64,000 bases of DNA from Epiperipatus broadwayi (taxonomy: Eukaryota; Onychophora; Udeonychophora; Euonychophora; Peripatidae). The translations under genes and the position numbers were made by a program. Below the pieces are notes generated by a model. The model did no database searches. It was not told the DNA's origin and worked only from the letters and a program-made list of their open reading frames with translations. Position 1 is the first letter of the stretch. The number at the start of each line of letters is the position of its first letter. Below, piece after piece: positions 49,180 through 62,154 of the stretch. The stretch lies in the NCBI GenBank assembly GCA_028023455.1, contig JAQFVV010012544.1:2746396-2810395 (forward strand), written 5' to 3'.

Positions 49180-50255
49180 ATTTACATAAAATAATTATCA
49201 ACAGCATCACAAAAAATATAACTTTTATTAAATACAATAAACTTAAAATAAATTATTTTGTTTCTCACATGATAATTTTTAAAATCACTATTAAATTTTA
49301 ACATTGTGATATATGCAAATGAGAAATTAAATATGTGGTCCAAATAAAATTTAAGTAATTTAAAATATATTTATGCCATAAAATTTTATCTCAGATTACC
49401 AAAAATATTAATTCTCTCCATTTCTCTAGTATTTCAATATGCAGGCCACATTTTCCAACATCTGTAATCTTTTAATCAGTGCTTTCCTCTTTTTGCATTT
49501 GTATGATGTCATTAAAAAATGATTGCCATTCTGACACATTTTTATATTGCCAATTATCAAAGTTTTTAAGACAATTACATAGTACTATCAAGCAAAAATC
49601 CATAGCATATGTAATTTTCCACAAAAAAATCATGCTAGATTCTTCAAGATTAGTGCAATATTTAGTGAGTTATAAAGTAATAAACATATATAATAAATAT
49701 ATAAACAGATTAACTTTCCTATTTTAAATATATCAGTTTTTTCTGTTTTACTTTTATTTTTTCTAATTATTTTCATCACATAAATTTTTTTAAATACTTA
49801 TTTTATTATCAAAAACACTAAAAGTTTATCCTTAAAGTACAACATAGAATTTTAATTTAACATCTACATACATTCCTACAGTCTCTTAAAATATACCCTT
49901 TTTTAAAAAAAATCTCATTTTCAATTCTTGGTACAATATACACGAATATAGCCTTATTATTAAATATTTAACATTTAGCAATTTTTATAATCATTAGTTA
50001 TTTCTTATGAATTTTTTCTCCTATATCATTATTTTTTATTTACTAATCTACTTGATAGCTTTAATTTTTGCTCTAGCTGAGCAAATTCTGTCATAATCAT
50101 ACTTATGTTTAACAGATAATCTATTTCCTCCTAATTAACGACTTTCCCATTATACTTTCTGTATTAAATTTTTCAAAAATAATTTTTTATTTATTTAACA
50201 TTAATAAATCAAAAAATATAATCTTTATATAAATTCTAATATCAAGATTACCAGC
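49180..50255. other. AT-rich spacer, nothing recognised
   Basis: 49305-49430 repeats the ATGCAAATGAGAAATTAAAT motif seen at 48675. No gene recognised. Confidence 0.4.
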
Positions 50256-50260
50256 AAATT

Positions 50261-50525
50261 CAGAACTCAACCAGACAAGCCAAGAAAATAAACTGTAAAA
50301 CATTACCAACGGTTTCATTGCTACAAGCAGACTTCTCAAGTGGAAAGAAAGTATAAAATAACATATTTATACTAAACATTACCCACAATTCCACTTACCC
50401 ACCATACACCCTTAATATTAAAAGAACTTTTAAATAAGTTAACACTTGAGAAGTTTGCTTGTAGCAGTGAAACCATTAGTAGTGTTTTAGACTTTATTTT
50501 CATGGCTAGTGTGTATGAGTTCTGA
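50261..50525. mobile_element. Foldback element
   Basis: Imperfect inverted arms of about 85 bases: ACTCAACCAGACAAGCCAAG through GCAGACTTCTCAAGTG, and CACTTGAGAAGTTTGCTTGT through GGCTAGTGTGTATGAGTT, around a loop of about 100 bases. No ORF. Confidence 0.6.
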
Positions 50526-50529
50526 ATTT

Positions 50530-51015
50530 GGAGTAATTCTGATTATTTATTGACTAGTTTAACTTTATGCTTTTAATGTTTAAATTCTCACATATATCTA
50601 TTCCACCTTTATGTGTGTAAACATGAAAAATAGAAAAATAAAATGTAGGTTGATTTTCTTCATATGATCAGTATTCAAATAAGATCACTTTACATTTAAT
50701 AGCTACAGATATGATTGGCACAGGCACAGAATAAAATATGTATAAGGGCATGACAATCAAATAACGTAAATTCTGATTTAAGTATAGTGTTGGGTAACTT
50801 CATGTGTAGGATAAATTCAATTGCTGAATCACAGCATCGTGTGTTTCTATGTTAATGGATTATTGCTTCAATAATTCTCTAGAAACTACAAGTAATGGAG
50901 CCATCTTTGTCTGTTTAAAATTCTTTAATACATATGAGAAAAAAAACATAACTTTATATAGTTCACCTATTCATGAAGTATACTGAATGTTTACTATAGT
51001 AAACAGAGAGCTTTG
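50530..51015. other. AT-rich spacer, nothing recognised
   Basis: No supported feature. Confidence 0.4.
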
Positions 51016-51022
51016 AACTGAG

Positions 51023-51184
51023 GATTTTCAGTCTATATTCATCCTCCACTTCATCTTAAACAAACGATATACATGACCACACACATGTGAAAAAGATAAA
51101 TGGGAATCATTTACCTTTTTCATGTGTTGTCATGTATATCAGTTGTTTGAGATGAAGGAGAGGATGAATATAGATTGAAAATTC
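51023..51184. mobile_element. Foldback element related to F4
   Basis: Arms of about 74 bases: GATTTTCAGTCTATATTCAT through CACATGTGAAAAAGATAAA, facing CTTTTTCATGTGTTGTCATG through ATATAGATTGAAAATTC, with a loop of only about 12 bases. The ACATGTGAAAAAGAT word is shared with the F4 arms at 39.4 kb. Confidence 0.65.
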
Positions 51185-51189
51185 TAAGT

Positions 51190-52260
51190 CCAAATTCCTC
51201 TATAACTTGATATAAGTTTTAACGAGTTAATTATTAACTTAAAATCTGAGTTTTCCTTTTTTTTCTTTATCAATATAAATGTACGTTTTTAAACGTCTTT
51301 TACTTAGTTAACTATGTTTTAAATAAACTAAACTACTGACATTTTCATTGAAATCTTTAGTGAAAAATAAAACTAACGATTATACCTCTATTTATATATT
51401 TGTATTTTAATATTTCAAAAATTTCTCTTTAATTTTTGATAACTAAACTTACTAAACTGAATAGGATTTACAACGTGTATTTTATTTCTCAATCAGTGAA
51501 ATGAAAAAAAAAAAAGCAAGCAATCAAGCATTGTGATTTATTCATACAAATAACATAATCTTATAATATAATCTTAATGTAATTTAAGATATATTAGCTT
51601 TAAAATTTGATTGCTCTTCTTTTATCTTATTATAACCTATGCATGTTAAGACAATAATAGAATTAAATATGATATATTTCCTTAACTGTACATTATGTGA
51701 AAAGAATCAATTTGTTATCCCCTAAGTCACAATTTATAATTGTATGTCTTCAGGCCCAAATCCTACGTTATTGCTAATTTTAGGAAAATATTTAGCATAT
51801 TAAGGTGCATTACCTGTGGCTTTAAAAATTCTGATTTGTGAAACAATTTCACTTATGTGATATGATTTGTAGGTGTTCAGTAGTGTATTTCTGATGGTTC
51901 TTAGAAATAAGAATTTGTCTGAAGAATTGGCAAAATTTCATTAGCTATGTGATTATTTATCATGGGCTTTTGCATTTTACATATGTTTTGAATTCATATT
52001 AATTCATCAGAAGCTTACTCTCAAATAACAGACTGATCCATACTACAATGTTATCATAAATAAATGGAACAGACAATAGAGCTGTCCAATCAAACAATAA
52101 TAAATGTAAAAAATAGTCACTAACATAAACAGGCTAATTAGAAAATGAGGTCAATGAATCAAATTGTTTTCAGTAAGGATGAGGATCTTATTAAATATTG
52201 ACATTTATTTGAGAGGGTAAGTCAGACAACTTTAGACAACTGTCAGATGACCACGTTATC
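51190..52260. other. AT-rich spacer, nothing recognised
   Basis: No supported feature. Confidence 0.4.
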
Positions 52261-52267
52261 AACTACA

Positions 52268-53857
52268 CCTGGGTCTCATTTTATGTGGTAGATAGGTTTC
52301 ACAGAAAACCCACATTTAAAAAAATCACACAAAAATAGACTTAACTTACCTTAAAAAATGGGGGATCAATTCCAAAATTTTCAAAAATTGCATAAAAGCA
52401 AAACAACAACGTAAACTTACTTTAAAATTTGCATATAAAAAAAATAATAAAGTATGACTAATAAAAAATTTCAAATATTTGAAAAAAATTGATACAAGAC
52501 AAACTTTTTTATTTAATTTTATTCAAAACAATATGTTTTTACGTGTAATTTATTTTACATTTTTTCTTACATATTTTAATCATTACTGCTATTTGACAAT
52601 ATGTGTTTCGTTTGTGAACTGATAAGAAATCAGATTTGTCGATGTGATGTGATGTATTGTGGCTTCTCCTTAAACAAAGTCAAGAATATCTCAGCAATTA
52701 TGCCCAGATAAACCTGTTAGCCACTTTATTTTTCATTCCCTACTCTAAATTAAACTTTGAGATGATGATTTTATTAATTGTTTATGAAACTCACAATATC
52801 CAGACCGCTATGTCTAGCTGTTAGAGAATGTATTTCCACTAGTGCAACTATATATATAATATGCTTCTATGAGTGTTAATAATGACTAATGGTTAAATTT
52901 TATTTAGACAGAAAAAAGTTACAAGTAAAAATTTTTAAAAACTTTTAATGATATGTTCTTTTTAAGTAGAAATTAAAAGTTCTTAAATATTTTTAATTGT
53001 AATTTTTTTCTGTCTAAAAGTTTCTTCATGTACATATGTGTATAAAAGAAAATATAAACACACTTTAAAGATACATTCTTTTTAAGTAGAAAATAAAAGT
53101 TATAATAATAACTTTTTTCTGTCTAAAAGTTTCTCCATGTATATATGTGTATAAAAGAAAATATAAACATACACATACATAACAGACATACAACTACTAT
53201 TTAGCTCTCATTGGAATTTAAGAGCTTGTTTATTGCAGCAAACTCAGATTTCAGCATTTTGTCTCACACATCAATGTAAAATATATGATTAAATGATTAT
53301 TACTGACCAAAAATTAATAAATTTGACATATATTTTTGTTTACTACTAAAATAAATTTTAAATGTTCACACTTTGTTTCTATAAATATTTAAAAAATGAG
53401 ATCGCAATCCAAACAAAAAGATTAAGTTATCATTTCTAGAAAGATTATTTTCAGTTTACAAAATCTTTGTTATTTCTGATTACGTATTTTTTTAAAATTT
53501 AAAAGAATATTTATTTAATGAAATATGTTTTAAAAGTTTAAACTTTTTGAATATTTATTGCGATATTTTTATACTGTAAGTATAAGTAGATTGTTTACCT
53601 AGAAGCCAAGTTTCTAAATAGCTTCAGGCCGCATTCACGTTAGCTGCTAATATAACGTTATATTTTTGAAGAAAAAAAAAGTATTTCAAATCAAAAGAAG
53701 TTATTAATAATTTATATTTCTTGATATCTAATAAATGCAGTGAAATATGAACTTCTTTATAGCATAAAAGAAAACCGCACAAAAAGATATTAAGAAGAAA
53801 CATGAATCGCATAACTTCAAAATCACATTTAAAAAATCCGCATAAAATGAGACCCGG
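52268..53857. mobile_element. Possible non-autonomous DNA transposon, 1.6 kb
   Basis: Inverted ends of about 20 bases: CCTGGGTCTCATTTTATGTG (52268-52287) and CCGCATAAAATGAGACCCGG (53838-53857), with similar adjacent sequence (CACATTTAAAAAAATC on both sides). The interior holds only AT-rich repeats, with no transposase. A target duplication is not clear, so the family is left open. Confidence 0.45.
52905..53170 (+). repeat. Tandem and inverted duplication inside the 52-54 kb element
   Basis: TTTTTTCTGTCTAAAAGTTT followed by ATATGTGTATAAAAGAAAAT occurs at about 53005 and 53106, each with TTCTTTTTAAGTAGAAA upstream. An inverse copy, TAGACAGAAAAAAGTTAC, opens the block near 52908. Confidence 0.6.
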
Positions 53858-53859
53858 AT

Positions 53860-56800
53860 GTATATAATTAAATGCAGTCAGATATGCTCAAGCCTTAATC
53901 AGAAAACTCCTACTGATATCTTCCTACCTGCTTGAGGCTAACACCTATAGGTTGGAATTGTGAGTGTTTAAAAGTGGAATCTCAACATTCTTTCTCCTAG
54001 TATTAATATTCACTAATTGTAATAGAGACAAATCTCAGTATTATCAATATTCAAAATATTTTGCAATTATAAATACTTTTAAAGATTTTAACATTTAATT
54101 AATAAGTTGGGTTATTATTATTGAATGAGTGGAATATTATTTTGGTCACATTAGACATAAACACAACAAAAGTGAAACAATTGACAGAATTTTAATTTTC
54201 ATATGTAAAGTTATATTCCAGCTCCAAGTTGCTATCAAACTCAATCATCATCAGGCCCACAGTTGGGTGCTATTTGTAATGGTATGAAACAAAGTGATGA
54301 CAAGGGTGATGCAAATAAACATAATTAAGTCAGGGTATCAGCAGCAATTATCATTCACAGTCAATAATTAACAGTCAATCTCAGTGATTTGGATTTAAAA
54401 GAAGTATACTGTAAAATCAGGCTAGTGTTTAATACATCTAGCCAATGGTCAATTTAATGCATATTATAAAAGTAATCATCAATATTTCATCTGCAAACAC
54501 ATACAAGTAGACTTTAATTATCCCTAAGTCCTCCTTTTGAACTTTCAAATGAGATTAAGTGGATATTAAGGCCAGCCCAAGTCCTTCATCTTGGTGTTGC
54601 TTTGTCGATGTTGGGCCTCTCTGCCTTTCTTGTGGTTATTTTGCAATTTCACTGCTCTGCTTTCTTCTTCTCTGAAATAATTAATAGTTACTGTTTTTGG
54701 TTATCTATCCTTAGTAAAGTGGATTCCATTTGTTAATTAGTTTTCTGCTATCTTCTTGGTAGACAAGCTAATCCCTCGCATTTTTTATCTACCTACACAA
54801 ATTAATTGTTATTTTCAGTTCCAGTGTTTAATTATACCAATATACTATGTTTTAATTACCTCTGCTGCAATTTTAATACTGTTTTATTCAATGTATTGTA
54901 ATGGTATGTACCCTCTCAATGAGATAAGTTAAGGCAGTCGCATCTCACTATAATCAGATATAAGGTCTTCATATAGGATGCCATGAATGATGTGATTTAA
55001 TTTTAATATAAAACTATATCTGTTCCAAATAAATAATTTATTATTAAATTATTAATATAAATTATATCTAAACCATATCAAATCAATCTTCACCTTAGTT
55101 GATTTAACCGTTATGCTCAGATTTCAAACTCAGGGAAGTTTAACAATTGACTCTCTTCAGGGATTCCTATCAATATACTAGAGTAATAATAATAAATCTC
55201 ACTAACTCTTTAAAATGGGTTTCATGAAGTTAATATAATAATCAATAAAGATTATATATTAAATGTTAGATCTTATCTTTATAAAATCAAATAAACAAAT
55301 TAAAGACTTCGTTTAGTTTAATATATTTATTTAACAAATAAATAATTTAAACTTTATAATATATAAGAATTATTTATATATCTACTATCTTATATTTAAA
55401 ATATAAATATATTCTATTTACCCATTATAGATGTATTTTAAATTTATAATACTACATGATTTAATAGTTGAAAAGATCGTGAATAAAGATTTTGTAACTT
55501 ATATAAAGTATATATATCTAAATATTAAGATTACTATATTGAAACTATCATATAGTAATTATATTATACAAATAATAATTTAATTATTTGTATGTAATAT
55601 TTTCATCCGTTAAAATGATTATATGTAATTTATGATCATTAGTACAAAAAATATATATAAATATATTTCATACCAATGTTAATCATCTATCCAACTATAA
55701 TAAACAATGGTTATTAAACTATTTGAATTAGTATAAACAAAGTAGTGTCAAGTCATAATATATATATATATATATGTAAATTGAAGAATAATTTAATTAT
55801 TTACCTCTAAATTCACTCTATCCCTTTAATATATTTATATGCCTTTCCCATATTAATATTCCTTATCCCATATCTAAATTTTTATTAAATATAAAAATTA
55901 AAATATTTTAAATTATTGATCTCTTCTTATTTATTTCTTCAATGAAATGAATTTAATGATAAAGGAAATGAGATTAATGTTCACCAATTGTAATTTTTAA
56001 GAATGGTAATTATAAAAGTTAATGCAATAGACCTAGATGTTCCTGGAAGTCGCAAATTAAAATCCTTCAGAGATAAAATTCTTAATGCCTTGGTTATTAT
56101 GCATTGAAGAAGATAATATGAGATCTCAAGTTGATGTTTAGTTTCATCCTTGCATATAGACAGCATCTTCTTTTATACAGTTCTTTTATTAGCAATTATA
56201 ATTCCATTTTGAAGATATAGCTCATATACAATTTTAAAGGCATTTGGAAAAAGTTGTTACATATATATATTTGATTAGACAAGCGCATTTTATATATCCT
56301 ACAATAAAAGTGGTTCTATTCACTTTGCATTTTTTTTGTAATGTAAAGTTCATTAATTTAATTTACTTGAAGTTTTTTGTAAAATGTTTTTTTTTTAAAT
56401 AATCTTTATATTTAGAACTCCAACTAGAACGATCTCTATAGAATACAAAAATATATTCAAATTAATTAATTTAGAAATTACTTTTTTTTAAGAAATATTA
56501 GAAATTTCTTCTAATAAGCTTTCTTATTAAATTGCTCAAGAATATGGATTTTATTCTATACATCATTCTTTAAATCGAACACAGTATAAGTCCTTGTGAG
56601 GATATTGCTGACAAAATAGAATCTTTTATCTTTTTTAAAAATTATTTGATTTTTCCTATTTATAGTTGCATGAGCTTGCTAAAGCATATCATATTATATA
56701 TTGTGATATTACAATTCTATATTAAATCATTAAGTTAATTTCATTTCCTTTAATTCATTGTGAAATTGCATTTGAACTTAAATGTTATCAATTTGTCAAT

Positions 56801-57015
56801 TGTCTTTATTAATGAATTAGTATTTCAACAATGGTTTTTCATTTTAAAGAATAAAAAATACTAATTTACTATGTTACATATTTATTTTCATAAATATAAT
56901 AGAAATAAAATTACAATGTATACATATATTGATTATATGTATGTGTAAGTAATGTATATTGTTACAGTATATACTACTGACCCTCTCACTACAGAGAGCT
57001 ACATGCTTCATTGGA
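53860..57015. other. AT-rich stretch, one possible element tail
   Basis: On the minus strand near 54250-54225 is CCTGATGATGATTGAGTTTG, which resembles the CTGATGA-bearing tails elsewhere in this window but lacks a clear GAAAC. 55240-55800 is extremely AT-rich. No gene recognised. Confidence 0.35.
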
Positions 57016-57019
57016 GTCT

Positions 57020-58430
57020 CATATATAATCTTTTAGATACACAGGTGAATGAAAATTTGTGATAAGTTTTCTTCTGGACATCTGGAGCTTCCATTTGCTA
57101 CTGCAATATCCCTGAGTCATCTACCTCTTCAATCTTCTTATTTGATTCATTTATTTGCTAATCTGTACAATATCTCTGTCTGCTATTGTCTCTATTCTGT
57201 GTAAAATAATATTGGACTTATTGTCATCATGCTGAGTGTTTAAGATTGTCCAGCTTTTCCAGATATTGTTTATAAGCTGATGGAAACACTTTACAGATTT
57301 TGTTCATTTCCATTTATGATCCAAAATTATTTAAGCTATTTTCCATTCTATCCATAACTTGAATAGACTGTCATGTACCTAGACTCTTCCTCCAGTAGTG
57401 TAGTTATTCTTCTTAGTTTGTTTCTTTTCTCCTTTAACTGAAACCAGCATGGATAGCTTACTTCAAAGCTTTCTGCTCGTGAATATTTCTGTGATTTCTC
57501 AATAGCAACAGAAGGCATTATATGTTAGTGTATGCAATGCAACATTTATTTTATTATAATTCAAATTTGTTTAAAATCTGCTTTAAGTACTGTACTGCTT
57601 TTTAGCAATGCTGTTGGATTATGGATATGGAGCACAAATATATTTCAGTCCCCACTCATATAAAAATGCTTCAAATTCTGTGGAAATAACCTCAGTTCTA
57701 TTATCTGTCATTGAGATTTCCAGTGATTCATGATATAAATGTCGTTTAATATGTGGATGACTTCTGAAGAATTCATATTCTTCAGTAATTCTCTTCCCAT
57801 TTGGAGCAAGCATTTTCTAGGGCCAAAAAAAATTAGCCTTTGCATGATCTGGCATAATTCATGTGCATATGGCTCTATTGTCTGTCTGTTTTTGATCAAT
57901 GATGTGTTGACATGGTTTACACTTTCTAGTATATGTTTATCTTTGCCAATACCTGGCTACCAAATACAACAGTGTTCTAGAGCTTTTAACTTTAACCATT
58001 CCAGGATGACTCTGTTGAAGGATTTCTAATATTTGATGGCATTCATTAAGCAGGGTTAGTCCTTTATCATCTAATATTATACAACACTTAATTGGTGATG
58101 TACACTTCATAACAATTTTTGTCATTATGTAGATCATTTATTGGGCCAACCACCAATTTAGTTCATGAGCATATAGTATTCAACTATTCCCTTAATTCAA
58201 ATAGCAATAGTTTTACGGTTCCTTTTCTTCCATTAGGTAGGTGCATGTGATCAGGGCCGGCGGGGGCGGGGGCACGCGAGGGGGGGGGGGGGGGGGGGGG
58301 GGCCCCCCGAGAAAAAGGGGGAATGGGGGGGGGCCCCGCGGCATGTGATAAAGCATCTGTTCATAGTCATATGTTGATAATAAGTTGTACCAGAAAACCA
58401 CTCTTGAAGGAACAGCATTTGTCTTCAATC
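57020..58430 (-). pseudogene. Ty3/gypsy element B: decayed RNase H-integrase region
   Basis: Read on the minus strand from high to low coordinates. SRVVFWYNLLSTYDYE (about 58405-58355) resembles the RNase H-integrase connection (S-R-QRW---L--Y-YE). ILQQSHPGMVKVK (about 58035-57990) resembles the HPG-K segment of the integrase zinc-binding domain. CKPCQHI follows (about 57915), then FFGP. TDNRTEVISTEFEAFLYEWG (about 57710-57650) matches the second catalytic Asp motif of the integrase core (DN---F-S-EF--F---WG). SPVYLKDYI then stop (about 57045) resembles the usual gypsy Pol end. Frames change several times, so it is dead. No LTR pair was established. Confidence 0.62.
58256..58342. other. Poly-G/C block, probable assembly or read artefact
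   Basis: A run of more than 20 G, then CCCCCC, GGGGG and more G runs, in a window that is otherwise strongly AT-rich. It interrupts gypsy element B exactly between its RNase H and integrase parts. A consensus error or low-quality gap fill is the simplest explanation; a real G-rich expansion is possible. Confidence 0.6.
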
Positions 58431-58439
58431 ATAAGAATT

Positions 58440-59145
58440 GAGTAATTTAATTAAATTGCCTATATTAATATATACTATAATAATTTTTTTAAATATTTTT
58501 GTTATCTTATCATTCATTTCAATTAATAGTTATTTTAATTTCCTCAAACTATATGTATATTTGAATGCATATACTTCCAATAATTTAATAAAATAATAAG
58601 TCATGAAAGTTAATTAAAGACATAAAAAAAGAAATAATCAAAAAATCCTAAAGACAATGAAAAAAGAAGTAAAGTTGGAAAACCAAGCTACCTTTGAGAA
58701 CATGCTGCATCAAATTAATGAAATCAAGAGAGGTTTAAACAATAATTGAAAAATTTTGAGAGAAAAGTTAAATAAATAAAAAAAATGAAGTGATGTGAAA
58801 AAAGAAAAATGAATGAGTCCAGTCTTCAAGTGATAGAAGTAATCTTTTAAAGTGAATTTAAAAAAATAGAAAGATTAAGAGGCTATATCTAAGATGCAGG
58901 AAAGCATAGAAAAGACTGTAGTCAAGATAAATAAACTATAGCTAGTATAAAAGAAGTGAAATCACTATTCATTGTATATGAAATCAAATGCTATATCAAC
59001 ATTTATCTTATCTATCTATTAATTCAGAACATATTATAAATAACATTTATGACCTACTTGTATATACAAGCAGATGTAAAAAACCAGGTGCTGATAAAAT
59101 TTAATGATAAACATAGTATATATACTGTGAAATCTATTTTATATA
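58440..59145. other. A-rich spacer, nothing recognised
   Basis: The plus strand is A-rich with broken frames, as in decayed retroelements, but no motif is identifiable. Confidence 0.35.
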
Positions 59146-59150
59146 CATAC

Positions 59151-60292
59151 TGTAATGGTCAGAAAACGTGTGACTCGTAAACATAGTGCAGAATTCGACC
59201 ACCATACAGAACAGCAGCACCATCGAGTAGCGAAGCCACCCATGGTACTGAGTTCGAACATAGTTTATCGGTTCCACAATACAATCCACGAAACAACGCA
59301 TCTGATGTGACATTAGTAAATATTTCCTTAGGCACGGTGGTCAGGGAGATGCAAGAGATTCATGATTTTATTCTCGAGCTAGCCAATAATCAAACTAATA
59401 TTAATTAAACATTCATATTTACATAATCGAGGAAATATTATATAGAATGGGTATCGAATAAATGAAACATAACTGCAGACATATAGTTTAAAATTATTTA
59501 TTAATACATTTTAATAAAATCATTTACTAATAATATTTTGTGGATTTAAAGCTTCAGTAGCGGAATTTGCGACATGATTATATTTTAAAGAGTACATTTA
59601 TTTATTTAGACATTATTTTATATTGAGGATTTCAGTAGCGGTATTTCCAATACTGTAATGTTTACAAAAGGAATACATTTATTTGAAGGCTTAATCTAGC
59701 TACCTAAAATTCTCGAGTAAGTATTTCTAATGCATGCCTTGGGGAATTTACACCTTTGCAATGCAAGAGTCTAAAGTATGGGTTATAAGAGTAACGGCAG
59801 ACATATATTTATTTAATTAAAATACTTATTTATAACTAAGGGCCAACATTTATTTGAGAGTGAATTTTGAAGATAATGCAGAGGCAGAGTGATATATAGA
59901 ATAATAAAACGAAGTAAAGGAACACGTGGTACGCTTTAGAAAGGCGATATGGAATGGCAGTATATTGAAACTGCAATGCCGCGAATGGGTTTATAAGAAT
60001 GTCAGGCTGGTCTCTGCCGCGGCCCGATGAAGTAAGGTGTCACATAAGCATAACCAGGGACAAGCGGTACGTGGCGCAATTTGCCGGCTGGCTGCGTGAC
60101 ATTGTCAAATCCTACGGGAGCACCCATTAAGCCTGCTTGTGTAGGACGACTGGGGTTAATTTCAACCCTGAAGAATCCGGAAATTTCACGGTGGAATGGG
60201 TCATCGCATCTCTAAAACGTAACACATGTATACTGTATAAACGGTTATGATGAGATTTAAATAGGTTTCTGACTTGGCCCTACATTACCAAC
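59151..60292 (+). repeat. Candidate long LTR (about 1.1 kb)
   Basis: It begins TGTAATGGTC and ends near CTACATTACCA-ACA, with partly inverted ends of the TG...CA type. Base composition is distinctly less AT-rich than both flanks. 16 bases after the end stands TGGCGACTCTC (60309), which resembles the primer-binding site start of many gypsy-group elements. Inside is an 80-90 base direct repeat (TTCAGTAGCGG then TACATTTATTT, at about 59550 and 59630). A second copy was not found in the window, so it may be the 5' LTR of a broken element or a solo LTR. Confidence 0.42.
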
Positions 60293-60308
60293 ATTTACTC
60301 AAGAACTC

Positions 60309-60325
60309 TGGCGACTCTCAAAGAA
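60309..60325 (+). promoter_or_regulatory. Possible retroelement primer-binding site
   Basis: TGGCGACTCTCAAAG follows the candidate LTR and has the TGGCGAC start typical of gypsy-like primer-binding sites. The matching tRNA was not determined. Confidence 0.35.
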
Positions 60326-61515
60326 ATGGGATTTTCTAGAATTATTCATTACATTTAATAAATACAAAAGATATATAAACTGGGAGTTATTACAACTAAT
60401 ATGCCAGCCATTTGCGAAGTAGTAGATCCTGCATTACAATAAATGATGCACTGAATGCGTGTCGATTTATATGAAAGTTATTAAAGAAAGTAAATATTAA
60501 TGAAAATTGGACACGCATTCATTGTTTTAAGCGATCATAGATTTAAACTTTGAAATTTGAGACAATTATGAGCATGCAATAATTAAATAATAACTATAGA
60601 TAAAAATGTAGATTATAGAAATACGCACCCAAGAAAGATAGAGTGAGGTAAGCTAGATTATTAGAGAAATTTACACATTAAATTAATTATTCAGTTTTAG
60701 TTATACATATGGTAGTTTTACATTTTATAATTTAGATAAGTAGTATGAAGAAAAGCTATAGCATATTATTAGAGTACTCTAGAGTTTGAACACAGACAGG
60801 TACCTGTTTTATAAGAAGTTTTCTGATTCCATTAGTTTAGCAACAAAAAGTTCACGAGTGGCAATTCTTTCTTGTATTTAGATATTCATTTAATTTCATG
60901 GCAGCAGCAGCTTTTTCATTTATTTCAGGCAGCAGATCTTCATGGTGAATTTATGACGGGCAATGGAAAGTTCAGCATCCGATAGGCCATCTCCCGATGG
61001 AGAATAATCTAGGTGCTTTACTCAGTCATACCTTGGCAGGAACAAATTATTTTTATATTTTTGGAGACTCTCAGTGATCGAGAGCAAAGTTAAAGTTTAA
61101 GTGAATCTCCAGCAAGTCTAAGGTGGCCTCTTTTCTTATCTTGATCTCTCACATTTTTGTTAAGATATTTTTAGGTTCTATTTAATCTGCCCTGAGGATA
61201 ATCAATGCATTTAGTTGGTTTTTTTTATTAAAGAAAGCTGCCGTTCTATTGTTTACATTTTACATTTACTAATTACATTTTTGGGGAAATTTTCTTTAAT
61301 TAATCTATTATCTATCACTGACCGATGCTTTTAAATTTCAAAAACAAAAAAGGAACATAAGATTATTTTAACTTTTAATTAAATATTACATCAGATATTT
61401 TTAGAATTATTATTAAATGAATTTAAACAAAGCAATAAATACGAACTTTATAATCCAAAATAAATGATTAAAATTATACAAAATTATATAACTAAAAGAA
61501 ATCTAAATTATACTA
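60326..61515. other. Spacer, possibly retroelement internal remains
   Basis: An inverted pair at about 60450-60515 (ACTGAATGCGTGTCGATTT / AAATTGGACACGCATTCA) forms a hairpin. No protein motif is recognised downstream of the primer-binding-like site. Confidence 0.35.
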
Positions 61516-62154
61516 TTTTATCCCTATTTATTGCCTTTAATTTGAGATCGAAATGTGTGCGTGTTTATGCTGAATTCTACATATATTTATACATTTTTAA
61601 TATTGCTACACACACAATTCGATACCAAAAAGTTTAAATTTGGGCGGGATAGACCGGTCAGTGAGAGACGACAGAAAAAGGTGAAACTTAAGATTCGAAT
61701 ACGAATCTTACTGTTTCAATACAAAATGAAAGACAAATGAAATCCACTGTTGACAGGAACCCAACAATATACATATATAATGAGAAAAATGTTTAAATTA
61801 TTAATTCCCAGTTTAAAAAAGTACAACGCAAATCTGTTAATTAACCTAAGAATATTTCACTTATACTAACATATTTTTTAAAAAAACTGGTAAATATCTT
61901 TGATTAAAAGGAATAAGGTTGTATAAATTATAAGAAAACTTGATAGAAATAATAAAATTCAAACATAGTTTTAATATATATCTGAAGGTTTGTAATGATG
62001 GTATGTTATAAGATGTGATATGTTGGACTATTTCCATCATTTATGAGTAAATGTTAAAAGTATTGAAAATTTTAAACTTTATTTAAACTTTCCAAATACA
62101 TCAAGTTGTTAGTAATAACACACAAATAGACAATACAGGTTAGTAATTACACAA

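Noticed and set aside
57739-58029. 96-residue plus-strand ORF
   Set aside because: Antisense shadow of the minus-strand gypsy integrase region.
58213-58428. Proline-rich minus-strand ORF
   Set aside because: The proline run is the translation of the poly-G block; only its N-terminal part matches gypsy pol.
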